Assembly: GCF_900112575.1 (NCBI RefSeq)
Contig: NZ_FOMH01000008.1
Coordinates: 124,001 to 188,000 of the forward strand
Direction: 5' to 3'
Length of the DNA: 64,000 nt
Origin: Flavobacterium phragmitis
GTDB lineage: Bacteria; Bacteroidota; Bacteroidia; Flavobacteriales; Flavobacteriaceae
The translations under genes were made by a program, and so were the position numbers. Of this stretch, positions 44,071 through 52,496 are shown one piece after another. The stretch's first letter is position 1. Each line of letters starts with the position of its first letter. The notes beneath the pieces were generated by a model. That model was not told the origin of the DNA. It saw only the letters and a program-made list of their open reading frames with translations, and ran no database searches.

Positions 44071-45036
44071 ATGACCATTCAGCAGTTAAAATATATAGTC
44101 GCTTTAGACGAAGAACGGCATTTTGCAAGAGCCGCCGAAGTTTGTATGGTAACACAGCCCGGACTTACCATTCAGTTAAAAAATCTGGAAGAAGAAATCG
44201 GAATTAAGATTTTTGATCGAAATAAAGTGCCGTTGACACCAACCGTTTTAGGAATTGAAATTATCAATAAAGCCAAAAAGATACTTCGTGAAGTTGATGA
44301 AATTCGGGATTTTGTGATCAACGAAAAGAATCTGCTGGAAGGAGAGTTGAAACTAGGCATTATTTCCACTTTATCGCCTTATCTGATTCCGCTTTTTATT
44401 CAAGCCATGAAAGAAGTGGCCCCAAACGTTCATTTCATCATTAAAGAAGGATATACGGGACATTTAATGCGCGATTTGGAAACTGGGGCAATTGATGTTG
44501 CGATTATGGCTACACCAACAGGAAACCCGAATTTAATAGAACATGTGGTTTTTAAAGAACCATTTGTTGCCTATTTAAATCAGACGCATCCAATGGCGAA
44601 TGATGAATTTTACGAAATGCAGCCCGGCGACAAAACCGAGTTGTTATTATTGCATCAGGAATATTGCTACAACGCTCAATTATTAGACATCTGCGGACTA
44701 AAAACGTCGGACAAAATAAAGGAACAATTTACGTACGATATTAATTCGATCGAAACCTTAAAAAATCTAGTTCGCGCCCATTTAGGATTTGCAATTATTC
44801 CAAAGCTTTCGACTTTAAACGAATCAGGCGCACTTTTTAAACCTTTTAAAGAACCCGTTCCCGTAAGAGAAATTAGCCTCGTAGTTTCGGATTCTTTCTC
44901 TAAGAAATTATTGCTCGAAAAAATGAACGAAGCCATTTGGAACTGCCTTCCCGAGTCACTCAAAAAAGATTTCAATTATAAAAAAATCCGCTGGAACGAT
45001 TCTCCTTATTTTATTAAAGCGATTAGCAAGCTTTAA
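44071..45036 (+). CDS. oxyR: OxyR-like hydrogen-peroxide sensor (LysR family)
   Basis: 321 residues. The N-terminal helix-turn-helix (about 1-60) includes ALDEERHFARAAEVCMVTQP, and the effector domain follows. Cys199 and Cys208 in EYCYNAQLLDIC have exactly the spacing and numbering of the disulfide-forming pair of E. coli OxyR. This strongly supports a peroxide sensor that switches to an activator on oxidation. No catalase or alkyl hydroperoxide reductase lies next to it, but OsmC and Ohr-type peroxidases are within 8 kb. Possible targets include the convergent hydrolase/OsmC pair, though no site is evident. Confidence 0.9.
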   Translation: MTIQQLKYIVALDEERHFARAAEVCMVTQPGLTIQLKNLEEEIGIKIFDRNKVPLTPTVLGIEIINKAKKILREVDEIRDFVINEKNLLEGELKLGIISTLSPYLIPLFIQAMKEVAPNVHFIIKEGYTGHLMRDLETGAIDVAIMATPTGNPNLIEHVVFKEPFVAYLNQTHPMANDEFYEMQPGDKTELLLLHQEYCYNAQLLDICGLKTSDKIKEQFTYDINSIETLKNLVRAHLGFAIIPKLSTLNESGALFKPFKEPVPVREISLVVSDSFSKKLLLEKMNEAIWNCLPESLKKDFNYKKIRWNDSPYFIKAISKL

Positions 45037-45092
45037 AAATTTTCAATACTAAAATTCCAAATTCCAATTGATTTGGGAGAAATTCCAATACA

Positions 45093-45140
45093 AAAAATTC
45101 CAAATTCCAAGCTATACAGTAATTGGAATTTGGAATTTTT
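45093..45140 (+). terminator. Long hairpin after oxyR, terminator-like
   Basis: An 18-bp perfect stem (AAAAATTCCAAATTCCAA with its complement) closes a 12-base loop and ends TTTTT. It may be both a repeat and the transcription end of oxyR. Confidence 0.55.
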
Positions 45141-45146
45141 GCTCAC

Positions 45147-45256
45147 AGTTTGTCATTTCGACTGAAAGGAGAAATCACACGCGGGATTCCGTAACGTTTG
45201 TCGTCAATCTTTGTAGAATTTCTAGTGTGATTTCTCCTTCGTCGAAATTGACAAGA
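45147..45256. repeat. Large hairpin repeat, TCATTTCGACTGAAAGGAG variant
   Basis: Arms TTTGTCATTTCGACTGAAAG... and ...CGTCGAAATTGACAA, with loop pieces GGGATTC and TTGTCGTCAATCTTTG shared with the 11247, 13753 and 53348 copies. It is flanked by AATTCCAAATTCC arms (45093-45140 and 45257-45280), so a larger nested hairpin can form. Confidence 0.75.
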
Positions 45257-45288
45257 GAACTTGGAATTTGGAATTTTTTATTTGAAAT

Positions 45289-46056
45289 TTATTTTAGTAA
45301 AGATGCATTAATAATCACATTTGCTACTTTTTCTGGCTGAGAAATAAATACCACGTGGCTACCTTTAATTTCGGTGATTTTTGTGTTCGAACGTTTGTAC
45401 ATGGCGTGCTGAATACTCGGAACAATACTTTTGTCTTCAGTTGCTACGACTCCGTAAGAAGGTTTAGTTCTCCAAGCCGCTTTAGTAATTGGTGTTAAAA
45501 AACCTTTCGCATGAAAAGCACCTTGCGAAGCATACATAAAATCGGCTTGTTCTTTGCTCAAGTCTCCTGCAAAACCAGCGTGAAATTTAGCTTTGTCATA
45601 ATAAGCAATTCCTTTTTCGTCTGGAGGCAATACACCATTTTCTGGAGCTGGAGGCGCAGTTTGCAACCATTGAACAGAATTTTCGCCATTATCTGGCTGT
45701 AAAGCCGCTACGTAAACCAAAGCCGCTACTTTTGGGTGATTTCCAGCTTCTGTAATTACTGTTCCTCCCCAAGAATGTCCAACCAAAATTGTTGGTCCGT
45801 CTTGTTTGTCTAAAGCTAAATTTGTAGCTTGAACATCATCTTCCAAAGAACTCAACGGATTCTGAACGATGGTTACATTATAGCCTTTTTTAGTCAAAAC
45901 TTTGTATAAACCTTGCCATCCAGAACCATCTGCAAAGGCACCGTGAACTAATACGACATTTTTAATTTTAGGACTAGTTTGTGCGTTTACGTTTGTGAAT
46001 GCTAAACTAAAAATTAGTATTACGAATGCTAAAAAGCTTTTAAATATTGTTTTCAT
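45289..46056 (-). CDS. Secreted alpha/beta hydrolase
   Basis: 255 residues with a signal peptide (about 1-25, ending VNAQ). VLVHGAFADGSGWQ gives the oxyanion loop and VGHSWGG the nucleophile elbow with Ser95; the His is near the end in KGSHVVFISQP. The fold and length match a family of periplasmic hydrolases related to salicylate/arylesterase-like proteins. The substrate is unknown. The OsmC peroxidase gene lies 117 bp upstream on the same strand. Confidence 0.87.
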   Translation of the reverse strand: MKTIFKSFLAFVILIFSLAFTNVNAQTSPKIKNVVLVHGAFADGSGWQGLYKVLTKKGYNVTIVQNPLSSLEDDVQATNLALDKQDGPTILVGHSWGGTVITEAGNHPKVAALVYVAALQPDNGENSVQWLQTAPPAPENGVLPPDEKGIAYYDKAKFHAGFAGDLSKEQADFMYASQGAFHAKGFLTPITKAAWRTKPSYGVVATEDKSIVPSIQHAMYKRSNTKITEIKGSHVVFISQPEKVANVIINASLLK

Positions 46057-46173
46057 TTTTATAAAATTTTAGATTGTAAATATTTTGTGGAATTTATGAA
46101 GTGTCCTTCGACTCCGCTCAGGAGGACAAAGCTTTGCGTAAAGCTTGGAATTTGGAATTTCAAATATTGGTAT

Positions 46174-46590
46174 TTAATTAAGTGTTACTTGTAAAGTAAT
46201 CTCGGTATTCAGCAATTTAGAAATTGGACAAATTTCTTTTGCTTTTTGAGCGGTTTGCTGAAACTCTTCTGCAGAAATTCCAGGTACTTTTCCAGTTAAT
46301 TCTAACTGAATTAAAGTAATCGTTCCGTCTTCAAAAGTTACTTTAGCCGTTGTGTCTAAATCTTCTGGAACAAAACCAGCTTCAGATAATAAAAAGCTTA
46401 ATTGCATGGTAAAACATCCAGAATGTGCCGCTGCGATTAATTCTTCGGGGTTGGTTCCAACACCTTGCTCAAAACGAGTTTTAAACGATAATTGTGCATT
46501 ATCTAAAGTGGTGCTTTGTGTACTGATGGTTCCTTTTCCTTCCATTCCTGTACCTTTCCAGTTTGCGTTTGCTCTTCTTGTAAATTTCAT
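46174..46590 (-). CDS. osmC: OsmC-family peroxiredoxin
   Basis: 138 residues. Reactive Cys59 in AHSGCFTM and Cys121 in ICPISKLL match the two catalytic cysteines of OsmC. The starts KFTRRANANWKGTGMEGKG and GTNPEELIAAAHS are typical of the OsmC rather than the Ohr branch. It reduces organic hydroperoxides in the cytosol with dihydrolipoamide-type thiols. It is convergent with the nearby OxyR gene. Confidence 0.92.
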   Translation of the reverse strand: MKFTRRANANWKGTGMEGKGTISTQSTTLDNAQLSFKTRFEQGVGTNPEELIAAAHSGCFTMQLSFLLSEAGFVPEDLDTTAKVTFEDGTITLIQLELTGKVPGISAEEFQQTAQKAKEICPISKLLNTEITLQVTLN

Positions 46591-46793
46591 GATTTCTATT
46601 TTTTAAGTTATTTTTTAAGATGTTCAAATCATTTCTTTGATTTTGATGAGACAAAGGTATAGGGAAGGTGTTTATTAATCAAATTAATAATTTTTAGTAT
46701 TTATAAAAATAATTTATAATTATTGATTTAATTGAGGTTAGAACGCAAAAGACTTTAAATAATAATTTTTCGAAAACTTCCTTATGAAAATGT

Positions 46794-46876
46794 GTGCCCT
46801 AGCCCTGATAGGAGCGGCATCCTTTTTCTTGCTTCTTTAGCAAGGAAAAGATATAGCGGATAGCAGGAAATAGCTT
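46794..46876. repeat. Dispersed AGCCCTGATAGGAGCGGCATCC element
   Basis: TGATAGGAGCGGCATCC is followed by a hairpin (TTTTTCTTGC with GCAAGGAAAA) and AGATATAGCGGATAGCAGG. I recall closely similar elements at gene ends in many Flavobacterium genomes. The rest of 46591-47108 is AT-rich and gene-free. Confidence 0.6.
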
Positions 46877-47108
46877 CTAATAAATATTAATGCTTCATTT
46901 CTAGTTCACTTTATAGAGAAAGATTAAAATCTTAGTTAGAGAAAAGAACGAGTATTTAGGCACTTATTTGGTTTCAAATTAGAAAATGAAACAAAGTAAG
47001 TGACTGATTAATAGTTTTTTTTATTCTGTGAATTTAATTTTATACGAAACAATTTTATAAGACGATCGAGAAAATAAGTTTTCAATGAATAATCTAATTT
47101 TTAAATTT

Positions 47109-49562
47109 ATGAGAAATACTTTTCTAATAATTGGAGTTTGTTTGAGTGCAGTTTTGTTCTCGTGCAAAAAAGATAAAGATGCTGAGCAGTCAAGTTCTGA
47201 AACTGGAAAGTCTGAAACTGCCGACTCTACATTAATTGCCGATCGTGGCTGGCCTCGAGAAGCTGAAAATAACGGTGCAAAATTGGTTTATTATCAACCT
47301 CAGGTAGACGACTGGAAAGATTTTAAAGAACTTACAGCGCGAGTAGCTTTTTCGCTGACTCCAAAAGACGGAAAACAGGTTTTGGGCGTGGCTTCTCTAA
47401 AAGCAGAAACATTGGTTGACAAAGACAACCGAAGCGCTTTTATTAAAAATCTTCAGGTAACCGATGTGCGATTTCCTGCTTTGGACGAAAAGAAAGTGCC
47501 TGAAATGGAAAAGCTGTTTAAGGAAACGCTTCCTAAGAGTGGAGATCCTATTTCGGTAGATCGTATTTTGGCCGATTTAAGTCATACCAAAAGTCCGCCA
47601 AAGGGAATTGCGGCTAAAAACGATCCTCCAACTATTTTTTACAGTACGAATCCGTCGATTTTGCTTATTGTGCAAGGTGAACCGGTTTTGGTGCCTGTCG
47701 AAAAAACAGATATTCAATATGTGGTAAATACCAATTGGGATTTGTTTTTTGATAAAACCACAAAAGATTATTATTTATTGGTGGAGAATATCTGGCTGAC
47801 ATCGAAAAATATCGCGGGCAAATGGACCAAAACAACCCAATTGCCTTCGGGTTTACGTCATTTGCCTTCGGGACAGAATTTTGATGATGTTAAGAAAATG
47901 ATTCCGCCTCCGTCTTCTGGCGGGGCTCCTGAGGTTTTTTACAGCAATAAACCAGCTGAATTGATTGCTATAAACGGAAGTCCGAAGTTTGTTAAAATTC
48001 CAGAAACTAAACTGTTATACATTGACAATACCGAGAATGATGTTTTTGCTGACGAAAACAAAGGCCAGTACTATGTATTGTTGTCTGGAAGATGGTTTAA
48101 GTCCAAAGAACTAACTGGGCCGTGGAGTTATGCTAGTAATAGTCTTCCTGCTGATTTTGCTAAAATTCCGAAAGATTCTCCGCGTGCCAATGTATTGTCG
48201 TCTGTGCCAGGAACGCAGGAAGCCAATGATGCGGTAATGTTATCGCAGGTTCCTACAACCGCTATTTTGAAGAAATCGGATGCTGAGGCAAAAGTAAAAG
48301 TATCGTATGATGGCGGAACTCCTCAGTTTAAACCTATTGATGGAACAAAAATGCAATATGCAAGCAATACGCAAGAGAAAATTATAAAAGTAGGCGATTT
48401 GTATTATTTGTGTTTTCAAGCGGTTTGGTTTATGTCTACAAGTCCGAATGGGCCTTGGAAAACATGCGATTCTGTTCCGAAAGAAATTTATACCATTCCG
48501 CCAAGTTCGCCAGTGTATAATGTTACGTATGTAACGCAAACCACAACCGATACAACGGTTGAAAGCAGTGCAACAGCAGGTTATTTGGGTGCATTTATTA
48601 TTGGCGCAACATTTGGCGCTATCTTGACTTATGGCACAGGATGGTATTATCCGCCTTATATGTATTACGGCGGACTGTATCCAATTTATCGTCCGTGGCC
48701 TTATGCGTATGGAGGAGGAGCGGTTTACAATCCGTGGACGGGAGGTTATGCGGCAGGAAGACGTGTTTACGGACCTTATGGCGCTGCAGGAACTTCGGCT
48801 TGGTATAATCCTGCAACGGGAAGATATGGTCGTTCTGCAAGTGTGCAAGGATGGTATGGCGGAAGAACTGCTGCAAGCACTTACAATCCATGGACGGGAA
48901 ATTATGCAAGAACGAATCAAGGACATAACGCGTATGCGCAATGGGGACATTCGGCTGCTACAAATGGAAATCAATGGGTACAAACGGGACATATTACAAC
49001 GCGACGCGGAACGGCAATTGGTTATGAAACTTCGAGCGGAAATAAAGGTGTAATTACGCATAGAAGAGGCGGAGGAACAACAATTCACACTAATAATAAT
49101 GTTTATGCTGGTCACGATGGACATGTTTATAAAAGAGATGCCAACGGAAATTGGAGTCATTATAATAACGGAAACGGTGGCTGGACGCAAGCGGGAACTT
49201 TGGGTTCGTCCAAAAAATCGGGCGAAGGAATTCAGAATAGAGCTAACCAAAGGCTTGGCGCAAATGGAACGGGAGAACGAATTCAGCGCGATAATTTGCC
49301 AAAATCTGGTCAAAACCTTGGAGGTGAAACTCGAATAGGAATGCAACGCGATAATTTCCCTAAAGCAGATCAAACACTTGGACAACCAAATAAACCGCTT
49401 GGCGAGGCAGGTCATCCTGATGTTACACGCGATCTTGACCGCTCCGCTTTTTCAAGAGATCGTGGCGAAATGCAAACTCGAAACTTTCAGAATATTCAAA
49501 GAAGCGGTGGCGGATTTAATGGAGGAGGCTTTGGCGGTGGAGGTTTTAGAGGAAGAAGATAA
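47109..49562 (+). CDS. Large lipoprotein with Tyr/Gly-rich C-terminal half
   Basis: Start set at 47109 (MRNTFLIIGVCLSAVLFSC), giving a proper lipoprotein signal with Cys19; a start at 47085 only adds residues before it. 817 residues. The N-terminal half (about 60-480) has repeated segments of the form YYLLVENIWLTSKNIAGKW, YYVLLSGRWFKSKELTGPW and YYLCFQAVWFMSTSPNGPW. A short hydrophobic glycine segment (about 500-520) follows, then a region with YNPWTGGYA, YNPATGRYG and YNPWTGNYA repeats and a Gly/Arg-rich end. The layout matches large bacterial proteins annotated as carbohydrate-binding family V/XII. It is probably surface-exposed; no enzymatic motif was seen. Confidence 0.85.
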   Translation: MRNTFLIIGVCLSAVLFSCKKDKDAEQSSSETGKSETADSTLIADRGWPREAENNGAKLVYYQPQVDDWKDFKELTARVAFSLTPKDGKQVLGVASLKAETLVDKDNRSAFIKNLQVTDVRFPALDEKKVPEMEKLFKETLPKSGDPISVDRILADLSHTKSPPKGIAAKNDPPTIFYSTNPSILLIVQGEPVLVPVEKTDIQYVVNTNWDLFFDKTTKDYYLLVENIWLTSKNIAGKWTKTTQLPSGLRHLPSGQNFDDVKKMIPPPSSGGAPEVFYSNKPAELIAINGSPKFVKIPETKLLYIDNTENDVFADENKGQYYVLLSGRWFKSKELTGPWSYASNSLPADFAKIPKDSPRANVLSSVPGTQEANDAVMLSQVPTTAILKKSDAEAKVKVSYDGGTPQFKPIDGTKMQYASNTQEKIIKVGDLYYLCFQAVWFMSTSPNGPWKTCDSVPKEIYTIPPSSPVYNVTYVTQTTTDTTVESSATAGYLGAFIIGATFGAILTYGTGWYYPPYMYYGGLYPIYRPWPYAYGGGAVYNPWTGGYAAGRRVYGPYGAAGTSAWYNPATGRYGRSASVQGWYGGRTAASTYNPWTGNYARTNQGHNAYAQWGHSAATNGNQWVQTGHITTRRGTAIGYETSSGNKGVITHRRGGGTTIHTNNNVYAGHDGHVYKRDANGNWSHYNNGNGGWTQAGTLGSSKKSGEGIQNRANQRLGANGTGERIQRDNLPKSGQNLGGETRIGMQRDNFPKADQTLGQPNKPLGEAGHPDVTRDLDRSAFSRDRGEMQTRNFQNIQRSGGGFNGGGFGGGGFRGRR

Positions 49563-49586
49563 ATAAGTGTAAAGGTTAATTAATTC

Positions 49587-49630
49587 AAAAAAAATCAGGA
49601 TGGTGTAAAATACTAATCCTGATTTTTTTT
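49587..49630 (+). terminator. Rho-independent terminator
   Basis: AAAAAAAATCAGGAT and ATCCTGATTTTTTTT pair around 14 bases, 25 bases after the lipoprotein stop. Confidence 0.88.
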
Positions 49631-49639
49631 TACTCCTTT

Positions 49640-49935
49640 TTTTTGCCACAAAGGCGCTAGGGCACTAAGTTTTCTTTTTAAAGTTTTGCGAATTTTTATT
49701 TTAATCGAAAAGGTTTATTTCACGCAGATTTTAAATAATTTAAGCAGATAAATGTAAATTATTTTCTAAAATATTAAAAATTAAATTTGCTAAAATTTGC
49801 TGGATCTGCGTGAAACAAAAATTCTTTTAATCCTTTTAATCTGTGGCAAAAAATAAAGGCAAACTTTGCGACTTTGCGAGATTAAAAAACTTAGCGAACC
49901 TTGCGTAAAACCTTTGCGAGCTTTGCGGTTAAACT
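49640..49935. repeat. Composite of TTTGCG-type and CACGCAGATT-type elements
   Basis: Scattered TTTGCG and CGCAAA steps (AAAGTTTTGCGAATTTT, TTGCGACTTTGCGAG, ACCTTTGCGAGCTTTGCGG) surround a full CACGCAGATT inverted repeat at 49718-49816. Similar composites precede the alpha/beta hydrolase (50513) and follow the DoxX gene (56536). Confidence 0.6.
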
Positions 49936-49974
49936 CTCAAACATTTCACATCTCGCAAATCACAACTTACAGCC

Positions 49975-50008
49975 TGTCCATTTCACCTTGAAGTTTGTCC
50001 GTTTCACC
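49975..50008 (+). promoter_or_regulatory. Two-copy direct-repeat operator upstream of the cupin gene (LytTR-like)
   Basis: TGTCCATTTCACC (49975-49987) and TGTCCGTTTCACC (49996-50008) are direct repeats 21 bp apart start to start, two helical turns. The element ends 34 bp before a TACTTTTG promoter element. A nearly identical pair with the same period and the same 34-bp distance precedes the DoxX gene. Paired direct repeats with about 21-bp period are the usual target of LytTR-domain regulators, and one is encoded at 54785. Confidence 0.7.
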
Positions 50009-50041
50009 TATTTTCTGATTTCGTAAGAAGGGTTATCGAAA

Positions 50042-50049
50042 TACTTTTG
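50042..50049 (+). promoter_or_regulatory. Bacteroidota-type -7 element of the cupin gene
   Basis: TACTTTTG matches TAnnTTTG exactly, 43 bp before the cupin start codon. Its presence argues against the in-frame TTG at 50047 as a start. Confidence 0.6.
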
Positions 50050-50091
50050 ACGAAGAAATTAACAAAAAACAACTATTTAAAACTAAAAGCT

Positions 50092-50505
50092 ATGGAAACG
50101 AAAAAAGAAAAAACATGGATTATAATCGCAATTATCGTTTTGGGAATCATTGCCTTTTTGGTTCCAAATCAGATTGCGGCACAGACAGGCATTAAACGCA
50201 TCGATTTGCAAAAACACGACTTAAGTGTTCCGGGGCGCGAAATGGTTCAGGCGAGAATCGATTTTGACGGGCATTCGGCTTTCGGAAAACACTATCATCA
50301 CGGTGAAGAAATTATTTATGTCGTGGAAGGTTCGCTAGAATATCAAATTGAAGGCAAAGAACCGGTAACCTTAAAAGCGGGAGAAGTGCTTTTTATTCCG
50401 GCTGGCGTGGTGCACTCGGCTAAAAATAATACGAATGCTAAGGCTTCGGAACTGGCAACTTATATCGTAGAAAAGGGAAAACCAATACTTGTAATGAAAA
50501 ACTAA
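50092..50505 (+). CDS. Membrane-anchored or exported cupin-domain protein
   Basis: Start at 50092 (METKKEKTW), after the promoter element; 137 residues. One membrane helix or signal peptide (about 9-30, ending AAQT) is followed by a single cupin barrel. Metal-binding motif 1 is HYHHGEEIIYVVEG (His67, His69 and Glu73 as likely ligands) and motif 2 is IPAGVVHSA (His108). Single-domain cupins range from isomerases to dioxygenases and quercetinase-like enzymes; the reaction cannot be told. The upstream direct-repeat operator, shared with the DoxX gene, suggests control by the LytTR pair at 53.8-55.6 kb. Confidence 0.88.
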   Translation: METKKEKTWIIIAIIVLGIIAFLVPNQIAAQTGIKRIDLQKHDLSVPGREMVQARIDFDGHSAFGKHYHHGEEIIYVVEGSLEYQIEGKEPVTLKAGEVLFIPAGVVHSAKNNTNAKASELATYIVEKGKPILVMKN

Positions 50506-50512
50506 ATTTTAT

Positions 50513-50732
50513 TTAACCGCAAAGCACGCAAGTTTTTTTTTCTTAGTTGCTGTTGAAAAACGCAAAGTTCGCAAAGCTTTGTGTTGATTAGGTTAGCCAC
50601 AGATTAAAATGATTTCCACAGATTTTAATCTTTTTAATCCTTTAATCTGTGACTAAAAATAACTAAGCGCAAAACGTTGTGAAAAAAACTGGCGAACATT
50701 TCGTAAATCTTAGCGCCCCTTGCGGTTAAACA
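50513..50732. repeat. TTTGCG- and CCACAGATT-type composite element
   Basis: AACCGCAAAGCACGCAAG on the left and GCGCCCCTTGCGGTTAAA on the right surround CGCAAAGCTTTG and a CCACAGATT ... AATCTGTG inverted repeat (50591-50656). No gene-like sequence is seen. Confidence 0.55.
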
Positions 50733-50759
50733 ACATCTCACATCTTAAAAAAAACAATT

Positions 50760-51746
50760 ATGAAAACACTATCCAATATTCTAATCACTATTCTTTTTAT
50801 GAATGCAGCTTTCACTCAAGCACAGACTTCACAGAAAAAAACAATTGAAGTAAACAGTTCTTTAGGAACATTAAAACAAATCAATGCCGGATTGTTAAAC
50901 GTGGGTTGTACCGAAGCAGGTCCGTCAAACGGAACGCCAGTAATCTTACTTCACGGCTGGCCGTACGATATTCATAGTTATAACGAAGTCGTTCCTGTTT
51001 TAGTGGCAAAAGGATACCACGTTTTTACTCCGTATTTAAGAGGATTTGGAACTACAACTTTCCTTTCCCAAGATACTTTCAGAAACGGTCAGCAGGCAGC
51101 TTTAGCAAGTGATATTATCGCTTTTATGGATGCATTGAAAATAGATAAAGCTGTAATTGGCGGTTTCGATTGGGGAGCAAGAACAGCAGTTGTAATGTCA
51201 GCACTTTGGCCAGAACGCGTAAAAGGATTAGTTTCTGTAAGTGGTTATTTGATAGTGAATTTAGAAGCAAATTTAAAACCGCTTCCTCCAACAGCCGAAT
51301 TAGGATGGTGGTATCAATATTATTTCGCAACCGAAAGAGGAAAACAAGGTTACACACAAAACACGTATGATTTCAATAAACTGATCTGGAAAATCGCTTC
51401 TCCGTTATGGAACTTCGACAAAGCAACCTACGATCAGACAGCTCAGTCTTTTGATAATTCAGATCACGTAGCAATTGTGATTCATAATTACAGATGGAGA
51501 CAATCTCTAGAAGCGGGAGAATCTAAATATGATGCTTTAGAAAAACGTTTGGCAGCAAAACCAGAAATTAAAGTTCCGACTATTACAATAGGAAGTGATT
51601 TTGATGGCGCTTTCGCGGATGGGAAAGCCTATGCGAGCAAATTCACGGGAAAATACGAACACAGAATTTTAAAAGGAATCGGACACAACGTTCCGCAAGA
51701 AGATCCAAAGGCGTTTGCACAAGCGATAATTGACGTTTCTAAATAA
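50760..51746 (+). CDS. Secreted alpha/beta hydrolase, epoxide-hydrolase-like
   Basis: 328 residues, signal peptide about 1-22 (ending FTQAQ). LLHGWPYDIHSY is the oxyanion loop. The nucleophile elbow is GGFDWGAR, so the nucleophile is Asp137 instead of Ser, as in epoxide hydrolases and haloalkane dehalogenases. The end has the acid (GSDFDGAF) and His (GIGHNVPQEDP). A periplasmic enzyme that opens epoxides or related electrophiles is the best reading. It stands between the cupin and Ohr genes in a detoxification-rich stretch. Confidence 0.88.
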   Translation: MKTLSNILITILFMNAAFTQAQTSQKKTIEVNSSLGTLKQINAGLLNVGCTEAGPSNGTPVILLHGWPYDIHSYNEVVPVLVAKGYHVFTPYLRGFGTTTFLSQDTFRNGQQAALASDIIAFMDALKIDKAVIGGFDWGARTAVVMSALWPERVKGLVSVSGYLIVNLEANLKPLPPTAELGWWYQYYFATERGKQGYTQNTYDFNKLIWKIASPLWNFDKATYDQTAQSFDNSDHVAIVIHNYRWRQSLEAGESKYDALEKRLAAKPEIKVPTITIGSDFDGAFADGKAYASKFTGKYEHRILKGIGHNVPQEDPKAFAQAIIDVSK

Positions 51747-51804
51747 ATTCCAAAATTCAATGGCAATTACAATTACAATGTCAATGTCAAAAATCAATAA
51801 CAAT

Positions 51805-51945
51805 ATCAATAACAATATCAATATCAATAACAATATCAATAACAATATCAATAACAATATCAATAACAATAACAATAACAATAACAATATCAATAACAAT
51901 ATCAATATCAATATCAATATCAATATCAATATCAATATCAATTTA
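51805..51945. repeat. Hexanucleotide tandem repeat (AATATC/AATAAC)
   Basis: About 23 copies of a 6-bp unit, alternating CAATAA and CAATAT forms, lie between the hydrolase stop and the Ohr start. Open frames across it (poly-Asn/Ile or poly-Leu) are artefacts of the repeat. The array is in the leader region of the Ohr gene, so length changes could affect its expression. Confidence 0.9.
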
Positions 51946-51981
51946 AAATAATTTAAAATCAACAATTTAAAATTTGAAAAC

Positions 51982-52392
51982 ATGAGCACAAAAGTTTTAT
52001 ACACAGGAAAAACACATACAACAGGCGGTAGAGAAGGAGTTTCTCATAGTTCGGATGAACAATTGAATATCAAATTAAGCACACCGGGATCTTCACGTCC
52101 GGGGACAAATCCGGAGCAGTTGTTTGCTTCGGGATGGTCGGCTTGTTTTATTGGAGCGTTGGGAATTGCAGCTTCGAAATTAGGAGTAAGACTTCCAGCT
52201 GAGACCGCCGTTGATGCCGAAGTAGATTTGTGTATCGAAGAGGACGAATATTTTCTTCAGGCGAGATTGAATATCAGTCTTCCGGGTTTGGATTTGGAAA
52301 CAGCCGAAAAATTAGCGTCTCAGGCGCATCAGACTTGTCCGTATTCTAAAGCGACAAGAGGAAATATAAACGTTGAGATTAATATTCTTTAA
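51982..52392 (+). CDS. ohr: Ohr-type organic hydroperoxide resistance protein
   Basis: 136 residues. Reactive Cys55 in GWSACFIGAL and resolving Cys119 in HQTCPYSKAT are in the Ohr context, as are the early KVLYTGKTHTTGGREG and PGTNPEQLFASGWSAC. It reduces organic hydroperoxides as a dimer using lipoylated partners. No OhrR repressor gene is adjacent. A hexanucleotide tandem repeat lies 37-177 bp upstream of the start. Confidence 0.93.
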   Translation: MSTKVLYTGKTHTTGGREGVSHSSDEQLNIKLSTPGSSRPGTNPEQLFASGWSACFIGALGIAASKLGVRLPAETAVDAEVDLCIEEDEYFLQARLNISLPGLDLETAEKLASQAHQTCPYSKATRGNINVEINIL

Positions 52393-52451
52393 GAAAGGTT
52401 AAGAGTAATAAGTTATAAGTTAGGAGTTGATGCCAAAATTAACTCTCAACA

Positions 52452-52482
52452 AACCCGACAGGTTTTTAAAACCTGTCGGTTT
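52452..52482. terminator. Hairpin between ohr and the DUF1223 gene
   Basis: CCGACAGGTTTT and AAAACCTGTCGG pair around one base in a GTCGG-type palindrome. It may end ohr transcription or be a small repeat. It lies 14 bases before the next start codon. Confidence 0.55.
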
Positions 52483-52496
52483 AACAAATAGAAATT

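Noticed and set aside
48240..49415. 391-codon open frame on the minus strand
   Set aside because: It is antisense to the large lipoprotein gene, and its Ser/Cys/Ile/Arg-rich content reflects the reverse complement of Gly/Tyr/Asn-rich codons.
50047..50091. TTG start for the cupin protein
   Set aside because: It overlaps the -7 promoter element; the ATG at 50092 is directly followed by a good membrane segment.
51669..52004. Poly-Leu/Ile and poly-Asn frames around 51.7-52.0 kb
   Set aside because: They are translations of the hexanucleotide repeat and have no other protein-like sequence.
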